Source: Pseudoruegeria sp. HB172150 (lineage in GTDB: Bacteria > Pseudomonadota > Alphaproteobacteria > Rhodobacterales > Rhodobacteraceae). Taken from it: 64,000 nucleotides of DNA. The stretch is taken from the NCBI RefSeq assembly GCF_013184805.1, contig NZ_JAATNG010000001.1:1240001-1304000 (forward strand). Direction: 5' to 3'. The notes under the pieces were generated by a model. It worked only from the letters and a program-made list of their open reading frames with translations. It was not told the DNA's origin and made no database searches. The position numbers and the translations under genes are program-made. Positions 63,876 to 64,000 of this stretch are shown piece after piece. The stretch's first letter is position 1. Each line of letters begins with the position of its first letter.

Positions 63876-64000
63876 AGCGAGGCGGCCTTCACACGCGAAC
63901 TGAGGGCGGCAATTTCGGAGAGGCGTCCGTGAACAGCGTCGTCAGAGCCGAAGCCGTACCGCGCCCAGCCGAGCGAATCCTGCCGGACGGCTTTTGCCTC
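63872..64000 (-). CDS. C-terminal fragment of an unidentified protein (5' end outside window)
   Basis: An open frame enters from the right edge and ends at TGA 63872-63874, overlapping the ATG of the 55-residue gene (ATGA). The visible 42 residues run EAKAVRQDSLGWARYGFG, then SDDAVHGRLSEIAALSSRVK and AASL. It is soluble-looking and helical. I cannot name the family. Confidence 0.6.
   Translation of the reverse strand, partial: EAKAVRQDSLGWARYGFGSDDAVHGRLSEIAALSSRVKAASL

Overview
The window is a G+C-rich, almost fully coding piece of a bacterial chromosome. Gene content and control signals point to an alphaproteobacterium of the order Rhodobacterales (Rhodobacteraceae/Roseobacter type). The main reasons are a GTTC-N7-GTTC SOS operator at lexA, a SAM-II riboswitch at metZ, the order trpGDC-moaC-moeA-lexA, an Entner-Doudoroff edd-eda pair, and the hflK-hflC-DUF2065-degP cluster. 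I see no rRNA, tRNA, CRISPR array, prophage, insertion sequence or replication origin. Most genes are core metabolism or housekeeping, and no complete defence island or other new multi-gene system is evident.

Layout. 0-6.7 kb: glutathione reductase, the HflKC/DUF2065 membrane complex, a Do-type protease and a small voltage-gated-like channel. 6.7-9 kb: a lipoprotein, an SOS-boxed C-terminal remnant of the error-prone polymerase DnaE2, and a [2Fe-2S] ferredoxin coupled to an FG-GAP secreted protein. 9-18 kb: purD, a DJ-1/PfpI protein, an AhpD-like/Rrf2 pair with a palindromic operator array, xseA, ftsY, MgtC, an EamA transporter and YciB. 18-26 kb: a hydrolase, riboswitch-controlled metZ, folE2, mnmH meeting an oxidoreductase-SelD fusion tail to tail, and a haloacid dehalogenase. 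26-32 kb: gltA, gltX, comEC and lexA. 32-43.8 kb: moeA, moaC, trpC, trpD, trpG, a polysaccharide-deacetylase-like protein, trpE, ppiD, gpt, a LysE exporter and fabI. 43.9-54.5 kb: pdxH, a double cold-shock protein, DUF192, bpt, DUF2852, a YbaK-like deacylase, an NTF2-like protein, glnE, and a GtrB-like glycosyltransferase with a GtrA/polytopic fusion. 54.5-57 kb: eda and edd under a LacI-type palindrome. 57-64 kb: small and lipoprotein genes, an RlmI-like methyltransferase overlapping a PIN-domain gene, an M48 peptidase, a GNAT protein, DedA, and a VWA/CoxE-like gene with a 55-residue membrane protein.

Several sets of genes appear to work together. trpE and trpGDC make tryptophan, with moaC and moeA (molybdenum cofactor) translationally coupled behind trpC. 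MnmH and SelD form the selenouridine-tRNA route. HflKC and the Do protease handle membrane and periplasmic quality control. LexA controls its own gene and probably once controlled an SOS mutagenesis cassette, of which only a box and a DnaE2 tail remain at 7.3-7.7 kb.

The best leads for follow-up are non-coding or relic features. They are the SOS-boxed DnaE2 remnant, the triple GTTC array at lexA, the Rrf2 operator array, the pair of near-identical palindromes upstream of the DUF2852 gene, and a dispersed two-hairpin intergenic element. All family assignments come from reading motifs by eye; no database search was run.
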